Assembly (NCBI GenBank): GCA_016209205.1
Contig: JACQWQ010000204.1
Location: forward strand, 1-39,432
DNA length: 39,432 bases
Direction of reading: 5' to 3'
Source of the DNA: Chloroflexota bacterium
GTDB lineage: Bacteria > Chloroflexota > Anaerolineae > UBA4142 > SHND01
Shown here: in pieces, positions 30,809-38,940 of the stretch
Layout of the letters: each line of letters opens with the position of its first letter
Position numbering within the stretch: position 1 is the first letter of the stretch
Position numbers and translations under genes: made by a program
The notes under the pieces: model-generated
Databases searched by the model: none
Seen by the model: only the letters and a program-made list of their open reading frames with translations
Told to the model about the DNA's origin: nothing

Positions 30809-31369
30809 ATGAGGAAAATAATCATTACCGCAATCGTACTCGTGGGCATTATCGTTCCGTTGGCGATTTTGGGAGGCCGCCAAGTGCAAACGCTCTTGGC
30901 GGGTTGTCAATTTATTCCTGGCTCAATGGAAAATAAGTCCGCCGCGGAAATCGAAAGAGCTGCTTTGGACTATGCTTGCGCAAACTTTGAGACGGTTGGC
31001 CCTGCACCCCGCGTCAGATTGAATCGCATGATGTCGCCGAAAGAGTACATGAAGTTTTATGGAGGCAGCGACACCTTCTGCCAAGATCAAAAGCTGGCAT
31101 TGGTCATTCTTGAAGGCGATTTTAAAGAAATCAATATATCCAGCATGACCGCTGTTCCGCCGAGCGCCAAGTTTGTTGGGTTGCTCTTTGACCTCAAGTT
31201 GGGTACCCCCACAAGCATCATGGGTTCGCAAACGGGAGAAGGCTTTGCAGAGATTTTGAAAGATCCAAGTCTACCGAGACGAACATCTCGGCTCGCTCCT
31301 GTTCCCGACAAATTACGCGCCTGCACGTCCGGGCAGGTTCAGCCCACTATCATGCCCCCGAATCGCTGA
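30809..31369 (+). CDS. Anchored protein of unknown function, paralog A
   Basis: This 186-residue protein has an N-terminal hydrophobic segment (about 4-21) and a lipobox-like LLAGC around Cys33, so it may be a lipoprotein or signal-anchored. The mature part is compact with three further Cys residues (DYACANF, DTFCQDQK and RACTSG) and the conserved stretch QDQKLALVILEGDF. It is about three-quarters identical to the protein at 32885-33442. GGGAGG precedes the ATG. No known family. Confidence 0.75.
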   Translation: MRKIIITAIVLVGIIVPLAILGGRQVQTLLAGCQFIPGSMENKSAAEIERAALDYACANFETVGPAPRVRLNRMMSPKEYMKFYGGSDTFCQDQKLALVILEGDFKEINISSMTAVPPSAKFVGLLFDLKLGTPTSIMGSQTGEGFAEILKDPSLPRRTSRLAPVPDKLRACTSGQVQPTIMPPNR

Positions 31370-31399
31370 AATGTAGTACTATTGCTCGGGTACGCGCCC

Positions 31400-31636
31400 A
31401 AATGTCCGCGTAATTGTATTAGAGCGGATTCCTGATTCGTATGTGGGCGCAAGACCTTTCGGGTTTCCGAAAACCCGAAAGGTCTGCCCACCAATCAAAG
31501 TGGAATCCGCTCTAGGCAACAGGTAGTTGCACATTTCGACCTGCTTGAGTCGAGATTTCTGGCGTAAAATGGCTGCCTCAAAGCTATGCGTCAGTGTGCA
31601 ACACGCGACTGCCTAATACAAAATGTCCGCGTAATT
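31400..31636. mobile_element. ~221-bp insertion flanked by 16-bp direct repeats
   Basis: AAATGTCCGCGTAATT occurs at 31400-31415 and again at 31621-31636. The paralogous region after the second anchored-protein gene (around 33470-33490) has a single related copy and joins the same flanks directly, so it serves as an empty site. The inserted DNA has no open frame but contains a 95-bp nested palindrome. Confidence 0.75.
31420..31514. repeat. 95-bp nested palindrome, MITE-like
   Basis: Outer arms TAGAGCGGATTCC (31420-31432) and GGAATCCGCTCTA (31502-31514) are perfect. Inner arms AGACCTTTCGGGTTT (31452-31466) and its complement (31471-31485) enclose CCGA, with GTGGGC/GCCCAC between. It lies inside the 221-bp insertion. 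Confidence 0.85.
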
Positions 31637-31664
31637 CAATCAGCCAACATTGTCAAAACAAAAA

Positions 31665-31691
31665 TGCGGCGTGAAAATTTTTCACGCCGCA
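31665..31691. terminator. Bidirectional terminator-like palindrome
   Basis: TGCGGCGTGAAAA and TTTTTCACGCCGCA pair directly. The same GGCGTGAAAA palindrome occurs after the intact GT39-like gene (33517-33546). Confidence 0.8.
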
Positions 31692-31696
31692 CTCTT

Positions 31697-31838
31697 TTAT
31701 TTAACAACCACTTGTTGGATCAACGTCACAAAATCCCCCACATCCTTCCCATTCGCATCCAACACGTGCAACCGCGCGAACGCAGGGTCGCTGGCATCGT
31801 ACCAACCGACAAGAATTTTGTAATTGCCCGGCGGCGTA
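31697..31838 (-). pseudogene. Remnant of a GT39-like C-terminus (copy 2)
   Basis: The minus strand encodes TPPGNYKILVGWYDASD, continues PAFARLHVLDANGKD and ends QQVVVK with a stop. This is the last ~45 residues of a protein like that encoded at 33553-33712. It is intact in frame but has no body: the left junction at 31839 joins it to a truncated LuxR-type gene on the other strand. Confidence 0.85.
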
Positions 31839-31839
31839 T

Positions 31840-32043
31840 TTCACCGCAGTGGAAAAAGAAATCGTGCTTCTGGTCGCGCAAGGATACACGAATCGCGAGA
31901 TTGCGGAGAAATTGGGTTTGGCGGAGCAGACGGTGCGGAATTATTTGTGCACGATTTACAGCAAGACAGGAACAAGGGGGCGCGCAGCACTTGGCGTGTT
32001 CGCCTTACGTGCCGGGCTAATTGACAAGGAGCGACAGGGATAA
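31840..32043 (+). pseudogene. Truncated LuxR-type regulator, C-terminal HTH only
   Basis: About 67 codons encode FTAVEKEIVLLVAQGYTNRE, then IAEKLGLAEQTVRNYL and SKTGTRGRAALGVFALRAG. This is the helix-turn-helix of a NarL-type response regulator with the receiver domain missing. The frame is open upstream only to the junction with the GT39 remnant. A GTG at 31849 could start a free 64-residue HTH protein, so residual function cannot be excluded. Confidence 0.8.
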
Positions 32044-32057
32044 TTGGGGGTCTGCAA

Positions 32058-32108
32058 GTACAAATGTACTCTTTTTACGCCGCGTGGCGAAAGAGAGTAC
32101 ATTTGTAC
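32058..32108. repeat. 14-bp inverted repeat
   Basis: Arms GTACAAATGTACTC (32058-32071) and GAGTACATTTGTAC (32095-32108) with a 23-base loop. It lies after the truncated regulator and directly before a promoter; it could be a terminator, an operator or a repeat. Confidence 0.75.
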
Positions 32109-32109
32109 C

Positions 32110-32138
32110 TTTACATTGACGGGATATATCGTTAGAAT
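32110..32138 (+). promoter_or_regulatory. Candidate sigma-70 promoter
   Basis: TTTACA (32110-32115), a 17-base spacer and TAGAAT (32133-32138), 44 bases before the ATG of the secreted protein at 32182. Confidence 0.55.
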
Positions 32139-32181
32139 ACCTCCAACGTGATCTATCACGAATCTCGGTGGAGGGAAAACA

Positions 32182-32871
32182 ATGTCACATCTGCCTCGCG
32201 GCATCCTCAAGATATTTGCGATCTTTGTGTTTGTTTCACTCACCTTCTTGATCATCTTACCAACAATCCAAGTTCTTGCCGCGCCGACAGCCTTGTGGAA
32301 TACTTTTGGCGCCAAAAAGAAAATTTCAAAGAAGGGCGTCCCACAGGTGAAGGGAGTTTATGCATTTATGACAACACCGGATACGCCTATTGGGTTTGGA
32401 CAAAAAACGTTTGGACCGGTAGGCGTATCAGATTTGCGCAAAACATTTGCGGAATCTGGACCGTTCAAGACCTGTGCTTTGTGGTGCGAATATCATCCGT
32501 ACTCAAGTTACCAAGACATCAATGGTATTGGTAATGAGAGAGATAGGGCGGACATCAATCTTTTGCCAAATGGGTGGTATGAGTACAGAACCTCTGTTTT
32601 CATCCTTGATTTGTGGCGCATGGAATTCTGTGATGGTAATGGATGCATTGTTCTACGTGACGAAAATCTCGGGACTAACCGATTGCCCTATGCCGCCGCT
32701 GGTGGGGAGGGGATTGATGCCAACTTTGGACCTGTGACCCCCGCCGCCTTTAAATGGAGAAATGTAAAGGGGCTTTGGGCTAACGCCTGCTATACCGACG
32801 TAGTAGGGACAGTCGCTGGACGAGTAACTCGCTGCGGCAACAATTTTGATTGGACTGTTGAATTTCCATGA
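32182..32871 (+). CDS. Secreted protein, unknown
   Basis: This 229-residue protein has GGTGGAGGG before the ATG. A signal peptide covers about residues 9-34 (hydrophobic core, cleavage near VLAAP). The mature protein has six Cys (CALWCEY, EFCDGNGCIV, NACYTD, TRCGNNF), suggesting disulfides outside the cell. I do not recognise the family. The end of the gene is also present as a 26-base remnant at 30768-30793. The anchored-protein gene B follows 13 bases downstream. Confidence 0.75.
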   Translation: MSHLPRGILKIFAIFVFVSLTFLIILPTIQVLAAPTALWNTFGAKKKISKKGVPQVKGVYAFMTTPDTPIGFGQKTFGPVGVSDLRKTFAESGPFKTCALWCEYHPYSSYQDINGIGNERDRADINLLPNGWYEYRTSVFILDLWRMEFCDGNGCIVLRDENLGTNRLPYAAAGGEGIDANFGPVTPAAFKWRNVKGLWANACYTDVVGTVAGRVTRCGNNFDWTVEFP

Positions 32872-32884
32872 ACGGGAGGACGAG

Positions 32885-33442
32885 ATGAAAAAAATAATCA
32901 TTACCGCAATCGTACTCGTGAGCATTATCGTTCCGCTGGCGATTTTGGGAGGACGCCAAGTGCAAACGCTCTGGGCGGGTTGTCAATTTATCCCCGGCTC
33001 GATGGAAAACAAGTCCGCCGCGGAAATCGAAAGAGCCGCATTGGACTATGCCTGCGCAAACTTCAAGTCGGCAAACGCGCCGCGTGTTCGATTGAACCGC
33101 AGGATTTCTCCAAAAGAATTCATGACGTTTTTTGGCGGTTCCAACGACTTTTGCCAAGACCAAAAGCTGGCATTGGTCATTCTTGAAGGTGACTTTGAAA
33201 GCTTGAATACCTTGTCGCCGTTGCGAAAACCGCCGAGCACCAAGTTTGTTGGGTTGCTCTTTAACCTCAGGTTAGGTGAACCCATAGACATCACGGGCTC
33301 AAAAACGGGCGAGGGCTTTGCAGAGATTTTGAATGATCCAAGTCTGCCGCCGCGAACATCCCAGCTCGCTCCTGTTCCCGAGAAATTACCCGCCTGTATG
33401 TACGGGCAGATTGCGCCCACGGTCATGCCTCCGAATCGCTGA
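32885..33442 (+). CDS. Anchored protein of unknown function, paralog B
   Basis: This 185-residue paralog of the protein at 30809-31369 has the same leader GGGAGGACGAG, the same N-terminal hydrophobic segment (KKIIITAIVLVSIIVPLAIL) and the same Cys positions. The lipobox-like site reads LWAGC, with Trp in place of Leu, so lipidation is doubtful. The ATG at 32885 is used; the longer frame from 32846 overlaps the preceding gene. It is followed by a terminator and, convergently, by the intact GT39-like gene. Confidence 0.78.
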   Translation: MKKIIITAIVLVSIIVPLAILGGRQVQTLWAGCQFIPGSMENKSAAEIERAALDYACANFKSANAPRVRLNRRISPKEFMTFFGGSNDFCQDQKLALVILEGDFESLNTLSPLRKPPSTKFVGLLFNLRLGEPIDITGSKTGEGFAEILNDPSLPPRTSQLAPVPEKLPACMYGQIAPTVMPPNR

Positions 33443-33516
33443 CATATAGTATGTTACTCGGATGGATGCCCAAATGCCCGCGCAATTCAATCAATCATAA
33501 TCGCTAAAACAAACAG

Positions 33517-33546
33517 GCGGCGTGAAAAAAAATTTTTCACGCCGCT
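33517..33546. terminator. Bidirectional terminator between convergent genes
   Basis: GCGGCGTGAAAAA and TTTTTCACGCCGC form a 13-bp stem with adjacent A and T runs. It serves both the anchored-protein gene B (plus) and the GT39-like gene (minus). Confidence 0.85.
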
Positions 33547-33552
33547 CGTTTT

Positions 33553-36287
33553 TTATTTCACCTCTACTGTCTGACTCACCGTCACAAAATCCCCCGCATC
33601 CTTCCCATTCGCATCCAACACGTGCAACCGCGCGAACGCGGGGTCGCTCGCGTCGTACCAACCGATAATGATTTTGTATTTTCCCTTTGGCACGTCGGGT
33701 TTGATTTCGAGCGTGTAGGGGTCGGTGAGAAATTCGCCTTGCACCCACGTTTGCGTCGGGCGTCCGCCGTTCAACGGCTGCGCGTCTTTTTGCGCGACGG
33801 GGGGGGGGCGAACGGCTGCTGCAAATCGGTCACGCGTTCGTTGCCCTGACTATCGCGCAGAATCAACTGAAGGTTTCCGCTCCATGCATTTCCGTCCGGC
33901 GGGACTTGAATGACATATTGCCCGCGCACAATTTCGTTGACGTTCCACTGCGCGGTGGAAAAAATCTCATTCGCAAGCGGCAATGGCGCGCTGCGTTGGT
34001 CTCCAAATTGAATTTGGAAATGGTAATCGTCCAACGGTTTTTCATCCGCGCGCCAGAATAATGTCAGCGAGACGCTTTCGCCCGTGCTCGCTTTTTCGCG
34101 TCCGATTTCATAACCGAGCAGCGTGAACGGCGCGAGCGGCGTCGAGAGCGAATGTTGGATTTTCAAATCGGTGACCTGCGGCTGCTTGTGCGCGGGCAAA
34201 ATTTTTAGCGGACCGAGCTTGACGCTTTTGCCCAACGGCGCGCCGTTCGGCGCGAGCACGTCGAGTCCCGCTTCGTTTTGTTTGGTGAATAACGTGATGG
34301 TCGCGTAATAATCGCCCGCAGGCGTGCCCGGCAAAAGCGTCGCGACGTAATCGCCAAATAAAATTTCGCCCGGCTTCCAACGCATGGTCGGATAATTGTA
34401 ACCCGCAGGACGACGGTCTACTTTGCCCCAAAACGTTCCGTTCTCGTCCACAATGCGAATGGCGACATTGTAATCGTCGGGTGTTGACGCAAGCGCCTGC
34501 CAATACAAACGCAGCGACGCGCCTTCATCCGACGATAGGGGCTGCGGCTCGTCCCAGCCCAACAACTTGAATGTATTTTGGAAATTTGCTTCTTGCGGTT
34601 GCGCGATCTCGGGCGACGCGGGCAGTGGATGGAAAGCGTCGCCGAAACGCCAATGGCGCAGTTTCACTTGCCAAAATGCCGCATCCTGTTTTTGTTCCAC
34701 GCCGCGCGCTGACAACAGCATCGGCACAAAACCGTTCGGGTCCGCCACTTCGTCTTGCCACTGCACCACCCACGCGCCGCGTTTTCCCGCCAGCGCGCGA
34801 TTCAATTCGTTCGCCGCGTCATAGCCCACCACGCGCTCCGCGTTCAACGTCGGCTCGTCGGGCAACCGCAGCTCGGGCAGTTTGGCATCGCGACAATAAT
34901 AATCGAACGCGGGAAACAGGTGCCCGCTCGTGAGAATGATCGCTTCGTCGTCCTGCGCGTGCGCCGTCACAAAATTTGCCACGCCGCGAAAATCGGCTTT
35001 GGTGAATGCGGGATCGAAATAGGCGTTGTTGATGGCATAGAGCGAGGTTGCAAGCAGCAGGACACAGGTCGCAAAGAATACTGCGCCCGACGCGATGCGC
35101 GCTAACACATTGCGTGATTGCAGCATTTGCCACAAACTCGCCAGCCCCGCCGCGAGAAGCAAATAGAATCCCGGCGATGCGAGCATCAAATAACGCGCGT
35201 TGAATTTCGGATTGCGCGAGAACAACACGAGCAGCAGCACGAGCGGCACAACAAGATAGAGAAGGGAAAAGAGGAGGGGTGAGGGAGTGATAGAGAGATG
35301 GAGCGATGGAGTGACTGACTGCCGCTTCACAATGACATACGCGATGAGACTGATTGCCAGCACAGCCAGCCAGCCCAACGCGATGTATTGCGCGATGTTT
35401 TCCAAGACCGCTTCGCCGACGGCAAAATTGATCAAGATGTGGCGCAGCGCTTCGTCCAATTTCAAATCACCGCGAAAATAACTGACATCTTCGCCGAGCC
35501 GGTTGAGCGTGAACGGCGCCCACGGGAGAAAGGCGAGGAAAATGGCGAGGAAGGCGTATAGCGGATAGCGAATGGCAGATAGCAAATCGCCTATCGCGAA
35601 TCGCGCAGCGCGACGCGTCAAGATGAAATAGAGGGCGTAAAGGAATTGGAATGCGATGAGGGTGAAGGCGAAATAGTGCGTATAGACCGCCGCGATATTT
35701 GCAGCGGCGAAAACAAACCACCAGCGCACCTCTCCCCCAACCCCTCTCCTAACGGGAGAGGGGAGCAAGGCGCGTAACAACGCGTAGGATGACAACAACC
35801 CCAAAAATGTGATCAGTGTGTACATGCGCGCTTCTTGCGAATACCACAAATACAACGCCGAGAATGTGGCAATCAACGCGGCGACCAGTCCGGTTATTCC
35901 CCCTCTCCTACCAGGAGAGGGGTTAGGGGTGAGGTCAAATAGGCGGCGCGCGGTGATATACATCAACGGAACTGTCAGCACGCCAAAGAACAAGGACAAA
36001 AAGCGCACTGCAAATTCCGAATCGCCCGCGAACAGCATCCACACGTGCAGCAAATAATAGTACAACGGCGGCTGAATATCGGCGGCAGTGCGCGCAGTGA
36101 TCGTCGCGAGGTCAAAGCGACTCAAGAACACGCTGAATGCTTCGTCGTACCAAAAACTTTGCTTGTCGAGTTGAAAGACGCGGAGAGCAAAGGCGATGAG
36201 GGCAAAAAGGGAAATCAGGGGAAAAAGGGAACGGAGGGAAATACGCGATGTGTTCATAGATTCGGCGGTCATCTTAGCATAGGACAT
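33553..36287 (-). CDS. GT39-like membrane glycosyltransferase, split by a C10 tract
   Basis: This is a polytopic GT-C glycosyltransferase of the dolichyl/undecaprenyl-phosphate-sugar type. The N-terminal half has about ten or more membrane helices, the Asp-Glu pair in FWYDEAFS, and QPPLYYYLLHVW and YSQEARMYTL segments typical of the family. The C-terminal ~450 residues are soluble beta-rich domains. The frame closes at 33771 because of a ten-base C run (33799-33808 on the coding strand); with 11 or 8 C it continues as VAQKDAQPLNGG and so on to the natural end at 33553 (about 911 residues). Four peptides come from dispersed repeats. The start is uncertain (ATG at 36287, 36272 or 36257; no Shine-Dalgarno). 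Confidence 0.85.
33799..33808. repeat. Ten-base homopolymer (G on plus strand)
   Basis: The run breaks the GT39-like reading frame. On the coding strand, ten C gives APPPSRKKTRSR and a stop, whereas eleven C gives APPPVAQKDAQP and the full C-terminus. Confidence 0.9.
35261..35314. repeat. R1 GA-rich repeat inside the GT39-like gene
   Basis: GAGGGAGTGATAGAGAGATGG-type units encode SVTPSLHLSITPSPL on the minus strand, between two membrane helices. The frame is kept open. Confidence 0.8.
35554..35610. repeat. R8 repeat inside the GT39-like gene
   Basis: TAGCGGATAGCGAATGGC and CGCCTATCGCGAATCGC units encode RFAIGDLLSAIRYP on the minus strand. Related units lie at 19635-19740. Confidence 0.65.
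35729..35768. repeat. R2 palindrome inside the GT39-like gene (a)
   Basis: CCTCTCCCCCAACCCCTCTC and GGGAGAGGGGAGC arms encode LLPSPVRRGVGGEV on the minus strand, in a loop before a membrane helix. Confidence 0.85.
35900..35936. repeat. R2 palindrome inside the GT39-like gene (b)
   Basis: CCCCTCTCCTACC and AGGAGAGGGGTTAGGGGTGA encode LTPNPSPGRRGG on the minus strand, again in a loop between hydrophobic segments. Confidence 0.85.
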
Positions 36288-36352
36288 GCGAAAGCAAAAA
36301 AGATGTTGTAGAATAGCTCACCTGATTTGCCGTGACTGATGCATGAGCCAAG

Positions 36353-36763
36353 ATGATTCTCTATCGTCCTGTGGGGTTGAACGAGTTAAAACTGATTGCG
36401 CAATCAGGATACAAGGCATTTCCACCGCGCCTCCCTGAACAACCCATTTTTTATCCCGTCCTGAATTTGGAATACGCGGAACAAATCGCGCAGAATTGGA
36501 ACGCCACGCGCCCACCCTTTGCTGGTTTTGTTACATATTTTGAAGTGGACGATGAGTATCTTGCGCGCTTTCCGATCCAAACGGTTGGCGCGCACATTCA
36601 TCAAGAACTCTGGGTTCCAGCCAAAGAGCTGGAAGAATTCAATGAACACATTCGCGGGAAAATTCAAATCGTGCGCTCTTTTTATGGCAAAACATTTGAT
36701 GACGCAATTGACGTCGTAACACAATTACCCAAATCTGTGATAGACGCCGAGTGCGCGGATTGA
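36353..36763 (+). CDS. Small conserved-looking soluble protein, unknown
   Basis: This 136-residue protein is well folded by appearance: MILYRPVGLNELKLIAQSG, then KAFPPRLPEQPIFYPVLN, a VTYFEVDDEYL segment, and VGAHIHQELWVPAKELEEFN. I recall similar short proteins in other bacteria, sometimes carrying unreliable ADP-ribosylation-related names, but I cannot assign a function. There are no membrane segments. The gene is divergent from the GT39-like gene and convergent with the DUF2079 gene, so it stands alone. Confidence 0.75.
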   Translation: MILYRPVGLNELKLIAQSGYKAFPPRLPEQPIFYPVLNLEYAEQIAQNWNATRPPFAGFVTYFEVDDEYLARFPIQTVGAHIHQELWVPAKELEEFNEHIRGKIQIVRSFYGKTFDDAIDVVTQLPKSVIDAECAD

Positions 36764-36765
36764 TT

Positions 36766-38940
36766 TTAATTTCCGCTTTGTGCGTTCTTGTATGTACCTC
36801 CCACTTTCGCCAGGTCCCCCACCTCCACCCACGTTTCGTCCACCACGCGCAGCGTTGACGGTTCCACACGCGTAACTTTCAAACGCGCGTTTAGATTCGC
36901 CCAATCAAAATCTTGCGTCACGCCCACGCCGAGCCGCACGCGGGCGCCCCATTCGAGCGGAATCGTATCGCAGACCACTGTATCATTTTTTTTCCACGCC
37001 GCGCTCGGATACCAAAACAAACACGTCATTTGAAAATTCAGGTCCGGCGCGGGTTCCCCATTTTCGTCGGCGATGAAGGGAAACAACATGTAATTTTGGT
37101 CGAGTTGCCTTAACCGCTGCCAATACGTCCGCAGGTAAGCATGCCCGTATTGATCGGACAACACATCGTAGCCGAGAAAACGCACCTTGTTCTCGAAATC
37201 AATTTGCACCGGATACTGCGGCGCAGCATTTTGCACACGAAACGGCGTAAAAAACGCGTCGGGCAAATCTTGTTGCGGCGCGCCGCGTTTCAACAAAACA
37301 TATCCGTCCACGGCATCCACGACGCCGAAATTTTGCTTTTGCAGCAAATCATCATACGCAATGCGAAACTCGCGCGGATTTACCCGGTCCGAATCATTCA
37401 AATCTAATAACACATAGTCCGCAGCGTCTGCCGTCAAAGGCGAATTCACCGCTGGATAGCGATACAGAACTTCGCGGTGGCTCAAATGCGGATGCAGCGA
37501 AGGCGTCGTCGCGAGTTTCGCCTCGCGCGGAATTTGATTGGCAAACCGTTGGAACAATTCATTGTGCGCGGTGATTTCGGGAAACACGTACGCGCGCGCG
37601 ATGGGCGTGTAACCTGCGTAAATGTGATACGCGAACGCGATGAAAAGGGCAATGAGAGAGAGATAGAGTGATGGAGTGATAGAGTGATTCTCTCCCTCTC
37701 TCCCTCTCTCCCTCTCTCCTTCTCTCCCTCTCTCCCTCACTTGACGCGCGAGCCATGCTGTTCCGCCAATGGCGGCGAGAATGAAATAGGGCACGACGGG
37801 CGCAGAATAATGGAACGTGCCCGAATACTGCGCGGGATAATTGCTGATGACGTTCGCCAGAATGAGGGGCGCACCGAGCAGTAGCGAAACAGGGTCGAGC
37901 AGTGAAACAAAACCCGACGACGCAAACAACTGGAATAAATACGTCAAACGTTCCTGCAAAAACAACCCGCGCGCCACTTGTGGACACTCCTCGCTCACAG
38001 GATAGTAGCGGCACGTGTAGGGCGATCTACCAAGCGTGTTGAAACTTGGAATGATGACAAAAACCGTTAGCACGAACCAAACGAGTGACAAAGCGACAAA
38101 CAGCATCGGCACGCGCGGCGCAGTTTTCAAGTATGCAAAAAATCGTTTCGGCAAACTTTTCCAATCTCCAATCTCCAATCTCCAATCTCCAATCTCCAAT
38201 CTCCAATCTCCAGTCTCCAGTCTCCAATCTCTAATCACCATCCACGCGCTCATAGTCAACACCAACAGCGCGATTTCTTCTTTGACCATCAGCGTCAAAA
38301 ACGCAAACAGCGCAAAGCGCCCCCACTTTTTCAGCGCGCCATAGTGATACATGAACAGCACGAGCACGGGCACGAACGTAACCGCGTGAAATTCCGCGAG
38401 ATTCGCCGCTTCCAGGGATGGAAACAACAAATACATCGCGGCGAACAACACCGCAGCAAATTCAACTTGCGGCGCTACAGGCGAATCAATTCGCAGCAAC
38501 CAAGACACAAAACCTGCTCCCGCAGGTTGCTTTCCTTGTGTTTCAGTCGCCGTAGGGCGACTTGGTGTTTTTGTTGCGGCGGTTTCTAACCGCCGTCTGG
38601 CGATCCAAAACACCGGCAGCGCGCCCAGCGCAATCACAAAACTTTGCAAAATCAACAATGCTTCCACATTGTCGTACAGCAAAAAAACAAGCGCCGTAGG
38701 CACAAAAATCGGCTCGACGTGATCGGTCAAGCGAATGGACTGCTCGCCCGTCCGCCGCGTAAATTCCAACGGACGCCCTTGCAGCGAATTCCAAAGCGCC
38801 TGATCAATTTGTCCGAGGTCGGACGCATTCGTGAGGAACGCGCGATGCCGCTGCACCGACAGCGCGGAAAAATAAACGCCGTACGCAAAAATCATCAGCC
38901 ACACGACGGCGAGAGCGAAATAATGCGCGCGTGATTTCAT
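36766..38940 (-). CDS. DUF2079-type polytopic membrane protein
   Basis: This ~724-residue protein has about ten membrane helices in the first ~450 residues and a soluble beta-type C-terminal domain. The N-terminal part matches DUF2079 (DLGQIDQALWNSLQGRPLEFT, then LTDHVEPIFVPTALVFLLYD), a GT-C-like family of unknown substrate. The ATG at 38940 overlaps the preceding stop (TGATG); a GTG at 38943 is an alternative. Three segments are repeat-derived: residues ~113-142, ~236-260 (DWRLEIG units) and ~400-430 (RERGREGE units). It probably works with the GT39-like enzyme and the flippase-like protein in surface glycan assembly, which is inference from neighbourhood. Confidence 0.83.
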   Translation of the reverse strand: MKSRAHYFALAVVWLMIFAYGVYFSALSVQRHRAFLTNASDLGQIDQALWNSLQGRPLEFTRRTGEQSIRLTDHVEPIFVPTALVFLLYDNVEALLILQSFVIALGALPVFWIARRRLETAATKTPSRPTATETQGKQPAGAGFVSWLLRIDSPVAPQVEFAAVLFAAMYLLFPSLEAANLAEFHAVTFVPVLVLFMYHYGALKKWGRFALFAFLTLMVKEEIALLVLTMSAWMVIRDWRLETGDWRLEIGDWRLEIGDWKSLPKRFFAYLKTAPRVPMLFVALSLVWFVLTVFVIIPSFNTLGRSPYTCRYYPVSEECPQVARGLFLQERLTYLFQLFASSGFVSLLDPVSLLLGAPLILANVISNYPAQYSGTFHYSAPVVPYFILAAIGGTAWLARQVRERGREGERERGREGENHSITPSLYLSLIALFIAFAYHIYAGYTPIARAYVFPEITAHNELFQRFANQIPREAKLATTPSLHPHLSHREVLYRYPAVNSPLTADAADYVLLDLNDSDRVNPREFRIAYDDLLQKQNFGVVDAVDGYVLLKRGAPQQDLPDAFFTPFRVQNAAPQYPVQIDFENKVRFLGYDVLSDQYGHAYLRTYWQRLRQLDQNYMLFPFIADENGEPAPDLNFQMTCLFWYPSAAWKKNDTVVCDTIPLEWGARVRLGVGVTQDFDWANLNARLKVTRVEPSTLRVVDETWVEVGDLAKVGGTYKNAQSGN
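37650..37741. repeat. R1 repeat inside the DUF2079 gene
   Basis: GAGAGATAGAGTGATGGAGTG units followed by CTCCCTCT units form an imperfect palindrome. The minus strand reads VRERGREGERERGREGENHS, then ITPSLYLSL, between membrane segments. Confidence 0.88.
38159..38232. repeat. R3 tandem repeat inside the DUF2079 gene
   Basis: Ten CCAATCT/CCAGTCT heptamers in tandem. The minus strand reads DWRLETG followed by DWRLEIG units. Heptamers times three give seven residues per 21 bases, so the frame is kept. Confidence 0.92.
38514..38600. repeat. Palindrome cluster inside the DUF2079 gene
   Basis: Short palindromes GTCGCC-GTAG-GGCGAC-type and GGCGGTT-TCT-AACCGCC lie side by side and encode ETAATKTPSRPTATETQGKQ-type low-complexity sequence on the minus strand. 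Confidence 0.65.
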
